64,000 nt of DNA from Charina bottae (lineage: Eukaryota > Chordata > Lepidosauria > Squamata > Charinaidae): the NCBI GenBank assembly GCA_023362775.1, contig JALMGJ010000005.1, positions 40,357,463-40,421,462 of the forward strand, written 5' to 3'. Shown here piece after piece: positions 21,613 to 35,583 of the stretch (the first letter of the stretch is position 1; each line of letters starts with the position of its first letter). A program made the position numbers and the translations under genes. Below the pieces are notes generated by a model. It ran no database searches. It saw nothing but the letters and a program-made list of their open reading frames with translations, and was not told where the DNA came from.

Positions 21613-24261
21613 TTAGTCTTTAACACTTGCTGCTGCTGGTGACTGAAATAGCCATCATTTCCATATCTGGCTCTAGCAAAAGAATGATATGTAAATTATC
21701 TGAAGAAATGCTGACAATTTGATGACAAGTATGTGTTGCTGCCATCCTATCTGCTGAAGCACGCAAGCCTTTGATAGCAGAAATGTTGTAGGCAATGTAT
21801 AATGAAATGGACCAGGGAATATGTCATTTCTGCATATCATTTAGTTCCTTCAATAACTAACACTGGCCAACACTGGTGCATGCCATTCTAATCAGTGTGT
21901 GATTGATAGCGCAGTTGCTATAGATGCTGAGGAAATTATTATTGATTTGCTATATACTACTATATCTTGTGCTTGCTACTTAGCTGGAAAGTGAAATGTT
22001 TCCCAACATGATACCAGCATTAGCACTAGTTTTCTGGTTTCTGAAACAGCAGGATAAGCCTGCATGCCATTACTTTGCCTCTGAGGGAAAATTTAGACAT
22101 GTCTTTTGAATATACGTTATTGTGAACCTGGAAAAGATTAGTGATTATATTTAAATTCGTTCTGAACAGAAGTTGATAGACAGTAAATCCCATCTTATTA
22201 AGAGGATATAGAATCCAGGAGTACTGAACATGGACTGCATTCAGCATACAGCCTGACAGTGGACACACCATGGATAGTAATTTTGAATTGCTAAGCAGTA
22301 TATATTATAAGAAAACTTCTATAATTTTCTATGTATAATAACTGTGCACTAATAATTACTACTGCTGGATATGTTTAAAGCTACTTTCAGACAATCAGTG
22401 GTTCTATTGCTGAACTTTTGATTGCTCTTTAAATCCAGCTAGAATTGATCCAGATGTTGGGACATTGTGCATAGACATATTTTATGTTTGCAAGTCTGTG
22501 TTTCTTGCAGAGAACTGACAACCAATTAGCAATAGCTTCTCTTGATTAAGAGCAGAGCATACAGAACTGGCAGCCAATCAGGGCTCGGGGCCACTTCTAC
22601 AGTGGCATCCACTGCTTGGAATGGGATTTCCTCACTCTCGCAGAACAAGAAATCTTGTAATGGTACCCAGCTACAGCATCATCTCATCAGGAAGGCCCTC
22701 ACCTTGTTCCCTTGTTGGAATTGCACCTCCATTTAGGAAGATCCCTAAGCTGCAATGATGTAATAACCAGCAACAGAATCACTGTTAGATAGACAACGGT
22801 TCATACATGAAACATTATGATCTTTTTGAAAGGCAATGTATGGATAGTTTACTAACACACCTCTTCAGAAACAAGTGCAAACAAGGTACGAAAGGATAAA
22901 TGAACATAGCATACAGCTATTGCAACAAAAATAACCAAGACCCCTCTAGCTTTTTAAAGACTAATACATTTATTATGGCATAAGCCTTTGGGAACTAAAA
23001 TCCATTTCATTAAATGCATGAATTTTTATCTTCTGTTGGCAGATATACATATGTCTAGATTTCTCTGAACATATAGTATCTTTTTGCCCCAGTTGTGCTC
23101 TGTCCAGCTAGGAAAAAAATTATCCCAAAACATCTGGGACCAAAAGACTGCTCTACCTGGATGCTATTAATATGCCAATAAAATCTTCCTCTTCTCAGTA
23201 TTATCAATGCAGTATCACAATCTCAGTGGCCATTAGGTGCTCAGCCTTGGATATTTGTACATTCATTCAGCTTCATCTGGTAAGACAGCTTTGCATATCA
23301 AGAAACTATTATGCCTGCAATGTCAGGTTGTATGGGTAGCCAAAGAGCATTTCCTTACTCATGCTATTTGATCAAACAACACTTTAGCATATATTTTATT
23401 CACTTCTCGGAAGTACAGAGCATTATAATTCAGTTCAACTGCTTTGAACTCAGGAAACTAATCTAGAAAAAATGAGATATATCCAGTCATTCTTTAATTT
23501 AAAAAAAATCAAAGGTGGAAAGTTTTGATTCCATTTGCATTTTGATAAGAACCTACTTTTCTATAATCAATGGAATAAAGACATTTTCAACTGGTATTTT
23601 GTCATTATTTTTCAAACATAGTATTCATAGTAATACATGTCTATTAAGGGAAAGTATGCACAAAATGCATATTTTATTTTAAAGATATAGAACAGATTAA
23701 ATAAAATTGCTTGCAAAATGCACAGAGAAAATCTCCTTCAAGTACAGCTCATTTCCTGGTGGCTCCATGGACATGTCCACAAGCAGTTTTCTTAGCATCC
23801 TCATGAAAGTAGTCTACCTTTACCTTCTAAGATATTTGTTACTTCCCAGTCTAGCCCATAGCCTCAGGATTCCCTGGAGGTCTCACATTCAAATACTAAT
23901 CAGACCTAACTTCTGTGCTCAGACAAAGTCAGACAAGAACTGCTACCTGCTGATGTTGCAAAATGCACAAATTGGGGGAAATTCTGCACCAATGTACATT
24001 TTAGGAAGATATGCACACAAATGCATATAAACTTTTATGCAGAGTTAAAAAATACAGACACTGGTACAGAATTAAAAACAGGAAAAAATGAGAAATTGAA
24101 AGAAATCCAAATCCGTCCAACTATACTGGCCTGCTCCTGACCTTCTAACAAGGTTTTCTATAAATCTGGTGTACAAACACTCCTAAAGTTTCAAAAAGTG
24201 GCACAGAGATTAATGGAAAAGTTCCACCATTCATCAGATTTCAGTTTATCAATCAACTTTC
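21613..24261. other. Unique AT-rich intron sequence
   Basis: No repeat family or coding exon recognised. The longest open frame (23707-24030 plus) has no splice context or domain. Confidence 0.5.
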
Positions 24262-25256
24262 AGGTGTGGCACCAGCCGAGAGACCGGGGCAGGGGAGGAG
24301 GGGTGGCAGTTATCATCAGAGAGTCTTTGATGGCTTTCAGGGGCCTTGCTCCACAAGTATCCGGATGTGAGACCCTGTTTTTCAAGTTGGGTGCCCGAGA
24401 ACAGTTGGGAGTCTTGCTATTGTACCAGCCTCCCTGCTGCGTAGCAACCTCCCTGCCTGAGCTGCTGGAGGCCGTCTCAGGGTTGGCGGTGGAGTTCCCC
24501 AGGCTTATGATCCTGGGGGATTTTAATTTGCCGTCTTCTGGGAAATTATCATCTTTGGTTCTGGATGGGGTAGCACTGCCCCACTCGGAACCGGTGCGGA
24601 ACTTGGGGGTCCTTCTAGACTCACGACTCCTGCTCGAAGAGCAGGTGGCAGTCGTGGCTAGGAGGGCTTTTGCACAACTTCGGTTGGTGCGCCAGTTACG
24701 CCCATTCCTGGATCGCGACGCCCTCCGAACAGTCACTCATGCTCTCGTCATCTCCCATGTAGATTATTGCAACACGCTCTACATGGGGCTACCCTTGAAG
24801 ACTATCCGGAAGCTTCAGCTGGTGCAGAATGCAGCCGCACAAGCAATTTTGGGTGCACCAAAATCTGCACATATAACACCTTTGCTCCGCGAGCTGCATT
24901 GGGTGCCGGTTTGCTTCCGGGTACAATTCAAGGTGTTGGTTATCACCTTTAAAGCCCTACATGGCATGGGGCCAGAATACCTGAAGGACTGTCTTATCCC
25001 CATTTTATCGACCCGCCCCACCAGGTCATTCAGAGAGGGCCTGTTACGAACCCCATCAATTAAAGAATGTCATCTGATGGGGGCTAGGAGACGGGCCTTC
25101 TCTGTGGTGGCACCCACACTGTGGAAGATCTTGCCCCCAGAGTTGAGACAGATCTCCTCCCTCCCGACCTTTAGGAAAGAGCTGAAGACCTGGTTTTGCC
25201 GCCTGGCATGGAATCGAGGGAAGGATAGTTCCTCATGGGGGTGGCTAACTCCTTAA
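24198..25256 (+). CDS. In-frame endonuclease/RT-C-terminus fusion ORF of L2 copy 2 (352 aa)
   Basis: Residues about 23-113 match the L2 endonuclease (HQPRDRGRGGGVAVIIRESL, then GDFNLPSSG). From about residue 115 the frame matches the C-terminal part of the reverse transcriptase protein (VRNLGVLLDSRLLLEEQ, THALVISHVDYCN, LRELHWVPVCF). The catalytic palm of the reverse transcriptase is missing. The first 22 codons are probably flanking sequence. The deletion kept the frame, so a chimeric protein is possible on paper; I have no evidence that it is expressed. Confidence 0.7.
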   Translation: MAQRLMEKFHHSSDFSLSINFQVWHQPRDRGRGGGVAVIIRESLMAFRGLAPQVSGCETLFFKLGAREQLGVLLLYQPPCCVATSLPELLEAVSGLAVEFPRLMILGDFNLPSSGKLSSLVLDGVALPHSEPVRNLGVLLDSRLLLEEQVAVVARRAFAQLRLVRQLRPFLDRDALRTVTHALVISHVDYCNTLYMGLPLKTIRKLQLVQNAAAQAILGAPKSAHITPLLRELHWVPVCFRVQFKVLVITFKALHGMGPEYLKDCLIPILSTRPTRSFREGLLRTPSIKECHLMGARRRAFSVVAPTLWKILPPELRQISSLPTFRKELKTWFCRLAWNRGKDSSSWGWLTP

Positions 25257-25456
25257 TTTTATAATGTCCTTCATTTTAATTCCATCGTCCATCTGGATTC
25301 ATAATTATTTATTATTTTTACATTTATTGTATATTGATGTTTTATATTTTATATTTTATTTTAACTATTTTATTGTAAACCGCCCAGAGTTCCTCATCGG
25401 GGGAGATGGGCGGTTATATAAATTGAATTAAATAAATAAATAAATAAATAAATAAA
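24262..25456 (+). mobile_element. L2-type LINE, internally deleted copy 2
   Basis: Starts in the endonuclease (GTGTGGCACCAGCCGAGAGA) and jumps at about 24540 from the GDFNLP region to the C-terminal third of the reverse transcriptase ORF. It ends in a 3' UTR with the conserved hairpin (CCGCCCA...TGGGCGG near 25380-25416) and an (AAAT)n tail. The deletion point differs from copy 1. Confidence 0.85.
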
Positions 25457-25554
25457 ATATCAAACTGTCTCCAGCCTCCTAGATCAGAGGAAGTCCATCT
25501 CACAGGTATTAGCAGACCAATTTTAGGGCTTCTTAGTTGACACATCTTATTTTA

Positions 25555-25732
25555 TCTCAATGAGGCTGGATGATTACAGTATTGTACATTGTTTATTATT
25601 AATCTTGTACTCTATTAGAGTATTTTTTTAGATTGTCAATTTTTATTATGTATAATAATATACTGTATGTATAAGAGTTGCTTCTGCGAGATGGGTGGCC
25701 ATATAAATTGAATAAATAAATAAATAAATATT
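25555..25732 (+). mobile_element. LINE/SINE 3' tail fragment
   Basis: Degenerate L2/CR1-type 3' end: GCGAGATGGGTGGCCATATA followed by AATTGAATAAATAAATAAAT. Confidence 0.5.
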
Positions 25733-28706
25733 CGTGGACTAGCCTATTTAGAGTCATTTGTGACTGAGGTGTTATAAAATTTAATAAATAAGATAAATAA
25801 ATGTAACTGGTTTATAAGTAGGCCATTAAATATGTTACTATTATTATTATTACTAATAAGAATTTAGGCCTCAGTATTGGAAGGGAGGTCATTAGTCAAA
25901 GAAGATAAGTACTCCAAGTATACGTGCATTAACTGTGCAGAGATGACTTTTCCAAAGTAGCTGCTGTTTGGACCCAAATTGAGCCTGTCAAAAGGAACTC
26001 AGCCATATTTTCCATCTGGCCACTCAAACAGCCCTCAGGTACACAGGTCTAGAGGTAAGACATCTGGCCCCTGGCCCCAAGTCCTCCCAGTACCACCCTT
26101 ATCCTTTAGCTGGTCTGAGGAAACTCTACATACTCAACATGGGGAAGTCAGGGAGTTAAGAGAGAAGGAAAAGAGATTGTTAAGAAATGCTGCATTTGTA
26201 TGCAGGATCCAGAATTAGCAGATGTTTATACAATATTACATTTGGGAGTATTAATGAAATGGATACTTGGAAAATAATAAATGCTGAAAGTTGGAATCAG
26301 AAATGCTTGTGCTATGATATTATTAGTCAAACAGGGCAAACCATGCCATTTCTTCTCAGAAACCCATTCCTAATTACAGGCAGCACATTTGTTTTTTGAG
26401 GGCCAGTCCGAACAATTCTTTCAAATAATTTATGCTTGATATGGTATCCTGTGAGACACACCCATGTCAAACCAGTTTTCTGAAAACCTCTCCACCTTTC
26501 AGTTTCATCTTAATAATACAGGGAAAATAAGCCCTCGGGACTCACAAACCCAGAAATGATCCATAAAGCGCCCCCCTTCTCTGCACCAAGCGCACAGTCC
26601 CTGCTGCAAAGGAGATCTGGCTCTTTTACAAAGGCAACTATTGACATCAAAGCCTCACGTCAGCCATTTAATATTGTCAGGAGATCAAATTCTCTAAATT
26701 CTCACGGCCTGACAGGTCACATGCAACCATTGGTTACATAGTTGCATAATGTAATTCCACAAAAGGGGAAGATTAATATTCATTTGGCATTTAATGGGAT
26801 TAAACTGCTAAAGAGCCATTCATACGTTGGCAGGTGTTCGCTTCCTCTGCACTGTACTTGACAGTTGGCACCACTTACAGTTAGCGCTATTTCTGGCATG
26901 GTTTCATCCAGAGGTACACCAGATCCTCTATTTAATCACCTGCCCTTCTCTTTTGCCAGTGTCCCTCTACGTTTATTATGAGGACTAGAAATATTTTGTT
27001 TTTGTTCAAGGGCTACTTCTTTTCAGGATGCAGAATGCTGTGATAAATAACAAATCCATTCTTGTGAGGTATGACTCTGGATGCATGAAGCACACATACT
27101 CGGCCCGGCACATTCCATCCACACCCAGTCCCATCGGACAAGGTCAGTTCTTAAGATGTCTGTTTCTGCTGTAGGCAGAATGAGCTGTTGACTGAAAGAT
27201 GTTGCTGTAAATAAATCGGGCCCAAATGTTAGAATCATCTTGGAAAACTCTTCAGTCTTCAAAGGTTTTGTGCATGATGAGGCACGGTTTTGCTTGCACA
27301 AGTACAAATATCAACCTCAACTACACATCATATTATTGTTTAGATAAGATTGCAGCTGTTGAACAGCTAACATAGTACACAACTGTGATTTCAATTACTC
27401 AAGAAAATGAACATCTGGCATATGCCATTACTTCAGAGGTGTTTGGTCTTGTCCAAACAATTTGAAAGCTAGTAAGATTCTGTAGGCTCAGAAAAGGAAC
27501 AAGCATGTTAAGAAGTGAACCTCTCTGGGCCCTCTGAACTAGCGGGAGCATAATAATAATTCCTGCTTTAAGCAGACATCATGGCTGGCTAGTGGCTCTT
27601 CCATTCACGTTCAACTGTCTATTCCAAAATACAGCCTTTGAAGAATGTAGTTCAGGGCATTTCCAGCAGATTGAGAATAATGCTGTTCCTCAACATCGGT
27701 TTCAGTGTGTTAAAATGATATACTGCAGATAGGCGCAATTCCTATTAATTTGCAATCAAAAATGTAATGTGTCCTGTCAGTAGTAAATCTACAACATATT
27801 AATGGCTGGGGGAAATGGAAATCAAACATGATGACACCAGCATCAGAAGTTATTTCTGCCAGGGATTCAGCCTATTAAAACAGCCAGGAGATGCTTAGTT
27901 GGAATTAGCAGAAGGTATATTTACAACTAAGAAGACAAGTGACTGTTTTGGAGATACACACACATACATGTAATTAATCTGCACTAGTATCCAGTTTATT
28001 ATGGATCTGCCATAAATAACTCTAATAAGAATTTTCTAAATTCATTAATTTTTAATTTACTACAACATTCTTTGTTGATTCTGGATTTAATAGTCTGCAC
28101 ATCACACAGGAAAAAGAGTCCATTGCCACTTTCTCATTGTTATCATATGGCTTCTAAGAGCAGCAACCAATGAGTAAAGCTTAAATTATTTAGATCATCA
28201 GTGTAACCCTTTGCAAATTATCTGATATGAGCACTCATTTGAACTGCTTTTTTATTACCCAAATAACATCCAGGACTTCCACATAATTTACATAGCTTTA
28301 CTTCGGGTTCTAATTGTCTTTTGACATACTAGCTTTTCCTTTGGAAAAGGAAACCAGGAGGAACATCTTTTGAACTTATAACTTTTGAACTTAGTCCAGA
28401 TATCATGGACCACAACTCCCAAAGTCTTTTGCTACTGACCATGCTGGGATTGGGCTGATAGACACAGAAGTCCAAAAGAACTGGAGAGCAATATGCCCTC
28501 AGATGTACTGAATATGCTTGTGAAGGCAAAATAAACACTGAGACATGCCATGACAAAAGATTGGTAGAACGTTGGAACATTTTAATCACTTCACAAGTCA
28601 CAGATTTACTGAACATAACCAAGAATGGTTGATTAGTCTCTGGTAGGTTCCTTAGGTATTTCAGAGACAACTGAAACTGGTTCTAGAAGCAAGTCTACAG
28701 AATAAT
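25733..28706. other. Unique intron sequence, possible conserved non-coding block
   Basis: No clear repeats apart from a faint 'actacaactccca' MITE trace near 28410. The part at 26750-26840 is rich in homeodomain-type cores (GATTAATATTCATTTGG, GGGATTAAACTG), which is only suggestive of an enhancer. Confidence 0.35.
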
Positions 28707-28950
28707 TGACATTTATTTATTTTGTTTATTTTTATTATTAAGTTTGTATGCCGCCTGACTCTCAACAACTCTGGGCAGCCCACAAGTAAAAACATTTTTA
28801 AAAAATACAATCAGAAATAAGGAATAAAAGATAGCAAGATGACAGAAACCAGATTGGAATGGGGGGAAAAATCCAAGGAGGCTTCACTCACTCTCACCAA
28901 ATGCCTGGGAGATAAGCCAGTTCTTCATGCCCCTTCAAAAAACAGTATAT
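28707..28950 (-). mobile_element. LINE 3' end fragment, antisense
   Basis: The plus strand reads TTTATTATTAAGTTTGTATG, then GCCGCCTGACTCTC and TCTGGGCAGCCCACAAGTAA, the antisense form of an L2/CR1-type terminal region. It is degenerate. Confidence 0.5.
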
Positions 28951-30769
28951 AATTCCAGATGCTCCTCTGGCATAGGTATATTAGCGTTTGGGAAGTGCTA
29001 TATTTCCTGGTTGCTAATAGGCACCAAATGTGTTTCTGGAGTTAGTTCACCATTTCAGAAACTGAAGTAAGCAACATTTTTGCTAACCAGTTCCTGTCCC
29101 TATGTACTACTATTAATTTGAGTACCACCATTGCTTTGGAGGGGGGAATAAAATTGGCAAAGGCGGCCTGTTTACTCTCTTGGTTCCAAGCACCAATTAT
29201 GCGAGTTCCAAAGGCAAGAGGACCTCAGTGAAACCTCTCCTCCATTATACTGATTACAGCAATTATACATTGCTTAACCTATTAATCCTAATGGTTTTCC
29301 AAGGAGTAACACAACAGTATTGAAATTCAGAAAATCATTTTACAACACTTTGTTTGGTTTTAATAATGGCATTACCAAACTCTGGCATTTGAATTTTACC
29401 CCATTGATCTAATGAGCTATCTTTGCTTCTTCTTTCTCCCAAGATAGCCATCTTTTTCTTTTGTATATTTCAAAGTTGCATTTCAAACTTCACAAGCCCT
29501 CTGTCCTGCTTCTCTTCACATAAGTTGAGACTTGCTTGTCAAATTTAACACTGAACACTGAATAGATTCAGAGTCAATGTTGAAAACTGCATAGATTGTA
29601 TTTACCATTCAATTCATGGACTCAAGTTGGGGTCCCCAGCCTTTCTGAGCAGATTCAGAATACTGAGAATTAGTTATATGGCTGCCATGGTGGGCATAGT
29701 CAGTCACAAAACAGTTATTGACCAGGTGGGCACACTTCAAAATAAAACATTGGGTTGCAACACCTAACGTTTACAGTATATTTATCATTTACCCTAAAAT
29801 GCCTTTAGGGTACAGTATATGCAGGATTCAGGCACTTATTGGAAATAAAGCTTGGTACTAGTGTTTTACAGCACATTAGGTTAAATTTTAAGTAAAAGAA
29901 TCTAAAAAAAATTAAATAAATCAAATAAAAGCAAATTGAGATTAAAGCTGTCCTTGGGCACATGTTCTTGCCCACAAGGCCACACTGGGGATCCAGGGAC
30001 TACTGCAGGGATATAAAATGTCCAGGCATCAGACTCCCATTTGTTGCCCCAGAACACCCCAAAATAGGTGTGGGCAAGGATCTTGGTTTTGCTTGCAAAA
30101 TGGATGGGGGGAGGGGACTCACACAATTCCCATTCTTGCAAATGACCCTTGGACCCACTCATTTTGGACTGTGTTCCTCAACAGACTATGCAAAGCCTAA
30201 TGCAGGCCAATGGAAGTTGTGCATCCCTGGACACAGGGGCACTTGTTTCTTGTAAACATAGCACTACTCTTAAGTTATATATTTGTTCATTACAAAAGTG
30301 TATCTATCACAATGATAAAGAAGACAGTAACTTCTCTGAATTCTCTCATTAGACTAAGGTTTACTTAAGTATAGTCACACAGTGTTACGCCATAAACTCT
30401 AATTTACAAATCACACATCACAATAAGTCAAAAGCACATCATGGCTTAATGTGATGCATGAAGCAAGCCACTGTGGATAGGGAAACCTGATGGTTGTCAA
30501 GAAGGATAAGTGCAGAGAATGGGTAGACTCACTACATGGCACTTCTGGTCTACCACCATATAGTCAATCAATGGCAGTGGCAAGGACAGCCTAGCATGTC
30601 AAGAACATCCTTTCTCCATGACCCAGCATCTTATTTGTAGTATGCCAGCCTTCTGAGCCCCCCTAATGTTTCAGGCTGATCCGCCTAGTTCAACTAAAGT
30701 TAATCTGGTGCCCTCAGTTCCAGGCAGCATGATCAATGGCAAGGCCTGTCATAGCTGCAGCTGGCCACT
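28951..30769. other. Unique intron sequence
   Basis: No gene recognised. A phrase like a hAT end (GGGGTCCCCAGCCTTTCTGA, near 29630) has no partner with a target duplication. Confidence 0.45.
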
Positions 30770-30978
30770 TCTGAAAGATGTATATATCACCTTTCCTCCA
30801 AGAGCTCAAGGCTATATACACTGCACTATTATCTCCTGTTTCTCCTACAACAACTCTGTGAGAAGGTTGCTCTGGGAGAGAAAGACTGGCCCAAAGTCAC
30901 CTGGTGACCTTCCATGCTGAGGATAAACTAGAACATAGGTTTCCCGCATCTTAGTCCAGCACCATAACCACTGCAACT
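30770..30978 (-). mobile_element. MIR/CORE-SINE-like fragment, antisense
   Basis: Contains the old amniote SINE phrases CAACTCTGTGAGAAGGTTGC, ACTGGCCCAAAGTCACCTGG and AGTCCAGCACCATAACCACT. The last corresponds to the tRNA-like head in reverse. Confidence 0.6.
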
Positions 30979-33900
30979 GCATTGCTTAGAAAGTGCTTCT
31001 AAAGTCTGGAAGTTATTTAAATACATCAGAAAAACATCCCCAGTTCTTAAGAATATTAAGATTCTTTTGTCCATTCCTTATTCAGAAAAACCAAGCTAAT
31101 CAGTTACCTATTCATAATCTAATGTGGAAGAAGATTTATGTACTGAAAGTTTGAGGGTTTGCTGCAGACAAGTTTAAAACTCTTGTTGTTATATTAACAA
31201 ATAATCAAAAATCAAAATCCTCCTAATTGTATTTATTAAGCATTAAGCCAAAATTATTTTAAAGTTATGGAGAACTTACTCAGTGGGATGTAAACTTCTT
31301 CCACATTCCAATGACACTTTATGGAAAACCTGAACTACAAAAGTTTTTGAATGACTAGGATGACTGTGAATGATTTTTATATCTACACTCCTTTTGCCCA
31401 TACAATTTTTAATCTTTGTAATTTTGGTGGTGGATGTATTCCAAACTTGCAAGTATTCATTGATGCTTTTCTTTTGGTGATTATTGAAAAAGTTGTTTTA
31501 GAGTTGCAGAGTTTTAAAGTTCCCATTTTATTCAATGCAGAGAGAAGTAAGCAAATGTTGTAGCACAAATCATTTCTTTGTACACAGTGAAGACAGAACA
31601 AAGCCTCAGCTTTTCTCTTAAACTGATTGAAAAGAAGCCAACCCAAGAATAATTACTCTGCCCCCCTCCATGGGATAAAACTACTCTATATGGGTATCCT
31701 GAGCAACATTACTATGGTAACCAGACCTAACAGATTTATCTAAGGACATTTTTCAGAAGACTAGCAGGAGCAAAAAGCATTTTCTAAAGACTATTCATAC
31801 ATTTATAAAACTCATCCCCCCTCCCCACAGATACAATCATAACGGTTTGAAAGAGAAATATTTTTTAGCAATGGCAGTGATATGTCAGCCCTGCAGAGGA
31901 AAAAAAAACTTCACTCTATAATACAGCTGCAAGAGACCCATCATACTCCCGGTGTACATAATTGTGTGTTATTAAACTTGATAAGTCCTCACTTGTGTGA
32001 GGAGGGACAGAGAGGTATGAAGATATTCTGGTGTCATTCCCCTAACATAGTGAAAATCATGCATGACAGTTCAGCACTGGAAGTAATCTGCATTCAGATG
32101 ACACAAGACTGTTCAAATAACACAGGAGTTTTGCCTTTAAAAAAGTAATAGTTCAATCTTGGAGGAAGACCAAGAGATGACATTATAGTTTATAAACTGT
32201 CAACTGAAGGAGCAATGAGTATTTTATGTTAATACTAGTCCAATTTTTTGTATGTGTTTGTTTTGCTTTTTAGGATAAATTAAAGGATATATTTATGTAG
32301 AAGGAAGTGAATTGATAAACTATTTTCTAAAACCATTTTTAGAAAAATATTTTCCCTCTAAATAAAGTTGGGAAATAAGATTTTAAATGAGAAATACCAT
32401 GCATACCTTCTGTTCAAGATATCATACAAAGAATATAAAACGAGTTTATATTTATTATACATTGCACTGGATATGTACATTCAATGCATAAAACATTTCC
32501 TATTCAGGAATGAAGATAACAGAAACTTTGACACTGATGCACAATCAATTAATCATATTATGCTATAATTTAGTTTAGATTAACTGAGTTCTATTAAAAA
32601 TAGGTATGCCAGGTTATATGCTTTGGGGATAACACTGTCTCTTGTTTAAGGAGAGGGAAAATGTGCATTTCACAACTGCATAAAATGCAGAATTTGAAAT
32701 GTGCTGCTGGTTTTCCCTGCCAATGAACACAAAATCATTGGGAAAACTGTACTAAGTGAATTTCTGTCTATCATACTACTGTCAAAGACCTAGAAAGAAA
32801 AAGTGGACTCTGTTGCAAAATAATAATTTAATATCCTTTCTGAAGATTGAAACTACAGATGAATAGAACTCTCTTAGTTTTGCTTTATCCAACTGTTCTG
32901 AACTTTTGGAACACTGAAATATAGAATACATAATACATAATTCTCCCCTCTTTGCTAAAATGGTTTTATTTAAGGTTAGAGATCAATGTAGTATAAAACT
33001 TCTACACTTTACTAATTTCCAAAAAGAATGTTTCATACATCATATTGATATATGAACTGCTAAGATATTTTAAATGGAAACTATAAAAATCATGATGATG
33101 TTAAAACATGTGTATTGTAGAACACACAATTCCCTTTCCTGGTTTTAAAAAAAACTAAATTTGTTGCCTATAAATTTGCCTAAAGGACAACATACTACTT
33201 GCAATGAATCCAAATAAAATTCATGAAATGAGTTGCATTAAGTATGGAGTATTCAAATATTCTAATCTATATAAAGAGAACTGGAATGTGCTCTGCCTCC
33301 TAGCTGGAGTTATGTCTGCTAAAGATGAATGCTTTTTATCCATGAAAACATCTCAATAGAAATTATGACAAAGATAGATGCAGAAATGCCTTAACTCTAA
33401 CTTAAAAGTGGATGGATATTACAGGGCTTAATTCTCTTAAATTCCCCACAGTACTTCCCTGAAACCAAACAGGATATACAGTACTTGACTAACACCACTT
33501 TCAGAGCTAACGTTGAAATGTTCTATTACCCTTTAGTAATTATGATGTGTAAGATAGATATGTGACCCAGTTCATGAAATTCAGCAATGCACGTTCACCT
33601 GAACACAAAATTCCTTGCATCTCAGAGGTGTTTACAAATTTGTGCATAACTTTGTTTTCAAGTTTAGTTATACTTGCTTAAAAGACAAGAAAGACACTTA
33701 GGATATACATAAAAGTAAAACATCGCATCAAAATGAATCACTTGCACACTGAACCCCTTGAACTAATCAAAATATTCTGCCAGTTATTTTCCACGGTTAC
33801 TCTCTAGAACTACAAATATTATTTTTAAATATTTATGAAAAAAATCATAAAATGCAAACCCCTCAAAAAGCATGTGATATTTTTGTTAACTTAACAGCTA

Positions 33901-35360
33901 GGAACTTAAATTTGGAGTGTCCTTCATGTCTATAGCTTCACAGTATCAAGCTCTAGCAATCAAGATTTTACCTTGAAACCATTTAGAAAAAAAAGTTTTA
34001 AAACTTCTTACCTTGAAGAAGCTCCGAAGAAAATACATTATGCTAAGCATTTTTGGAATAAGTAATAAGGAGCTGCTCAATCTTTAGAACATCCAAGGCC
34101 TGTGAGAATTCCTACACCCCTGCTGCGTCTTTAGTTACATGCTTTCTTGTTGCTATTTTGGACAGACTTAGTACAAGAGAATCATATGAGCCATGCCAGG
34201 AGCTTATGCTAAGGAGTTGCATAACAATTAGAGCTTATCTGTGCTGGCTGTACAGTGCAAACAGGTTTGTTCACAGTTTGCTGGTCCCAGAGTACTTCTA
34301 CTGGGCATGCTCAGAATACTAACCATTGTATTTGCTAAATGTAAAATAAGAGGGATCATTTGTAAACTCATCCAAAGGAACTGGTAGTCAATGAGGCTCA
34401 AAGAGAAAGTACGTTGTTGGTTATTTACATCCTGTCTTCCTCTGCCCCTCCCCCTCCACATTTTATTTTTGCCAAGAGTTACCTCAATTAGCAAGTATTT
34501 AACTCCTTGTTTCATTTCTCCTCATCTCAATCCTTAGCTCAGGGCACATAATAATAATTGTAAATGACATATACTGAAACCCACCACAAAAACAGCTTGA
34601 ACAACCCTCTCCAAAAAGTGTGCTTTCATGCATTTCATTGTTATTCTACCCTTTCTCCAAATAATTACAGGTGGTTTTGTCCTTAGAAGAATCTTAGGAA
34701 GTAGGGTAAGCTGAAGAAGAATATGATGTAGTTATTTTGGTATTTAGTTAGGACCAGATTCAAGTCCCCATCTCAGCTATGTGACTTCTCAGCTGAAGTA
34801 TTACCTCCTTGACCCAAGCATTAACAGAAATGCTTCTAAATTCCAGCGTCAACCTTTCAAAATGTCCTTCCAGGCTAGATTTCTATTCATTTCACTTGTG
34901 CTTGAGAGGCAGGGCTAGAGGAAGGGTGGGGAGGATGCGGTATACTGCATCAGCTATTGTATTGCATAGAGAGAATCTTGTTTTTCTGCTATTGGTTTTG
35001 TCTCCCTGAAGGTTGAGGAATCTCTATTAGAGCAAGTGAAATTGGCTTGCTACAGATAATGTTACTTTGAGGCATTCCTGGCCTGTTAAACATTAGGGCA
35101 CTGAGTTCCTTCAGCTTTTCCATCTGGAAAGGAGAAGTGAGAGTCAAACTTTGAGAGTCATCACTTTCAGAAACTGGGAATGCCTTGAAATGGCCCTTCC
35201 TAGGGGTATCATCCATCCTCCCTCACTTTTCCCATTTGGTTCTTTGGGGGCCACGTGATGTCAGTAGACATGATTTCTGGGAATGGCTTTTCCCACTGAA
35301 GTCATGCAGCCTTTGGAAGGTTTCTGAGATACTACCCAGCCCCTGAGCCAGGAGAGGCTT

Positions 35361-35404
35361 TCCATCCATCCATCCCTCCCTCCCTTCCTTCCTTCCTTCC
35401 TTTC
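35361..35404. repeat. (CCAT)n (CCCT)n (CCTT)n microsatellite
   Basis: A pyrimidine-rich tetranucleotide run that changes unit twice. Confidence 0.9.
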
Positions 35405-35531
35405 CCAGGGTATATTTTTAATATAATAAAAGAAATGTACAAGCATCTGACAGAGATTAGTGTGGGTGAACTAAGATGTGGGAAGTCTCAGTTCAACTCT
35501 CCTTTCAACCTTAAACAAGTCAAGATAATCA

Positions 35532-35583
35532 GTCTGTAGCTTGAATCATGTCAACTGTCATGTGTCAATGTCAAGCTACAGAC
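35532..35583. repeat. Perfect 13-bp hairpin
   Basis: GTCTGTAGCTTGA at 35532-35544 pairs exactly with TCAAGCTACAGAC at 35571-35583 across a 26-base loop. The phrase TCAAGATAATCAG also occurs on both sides (35519 and near 35617). Confidence 0.7.
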
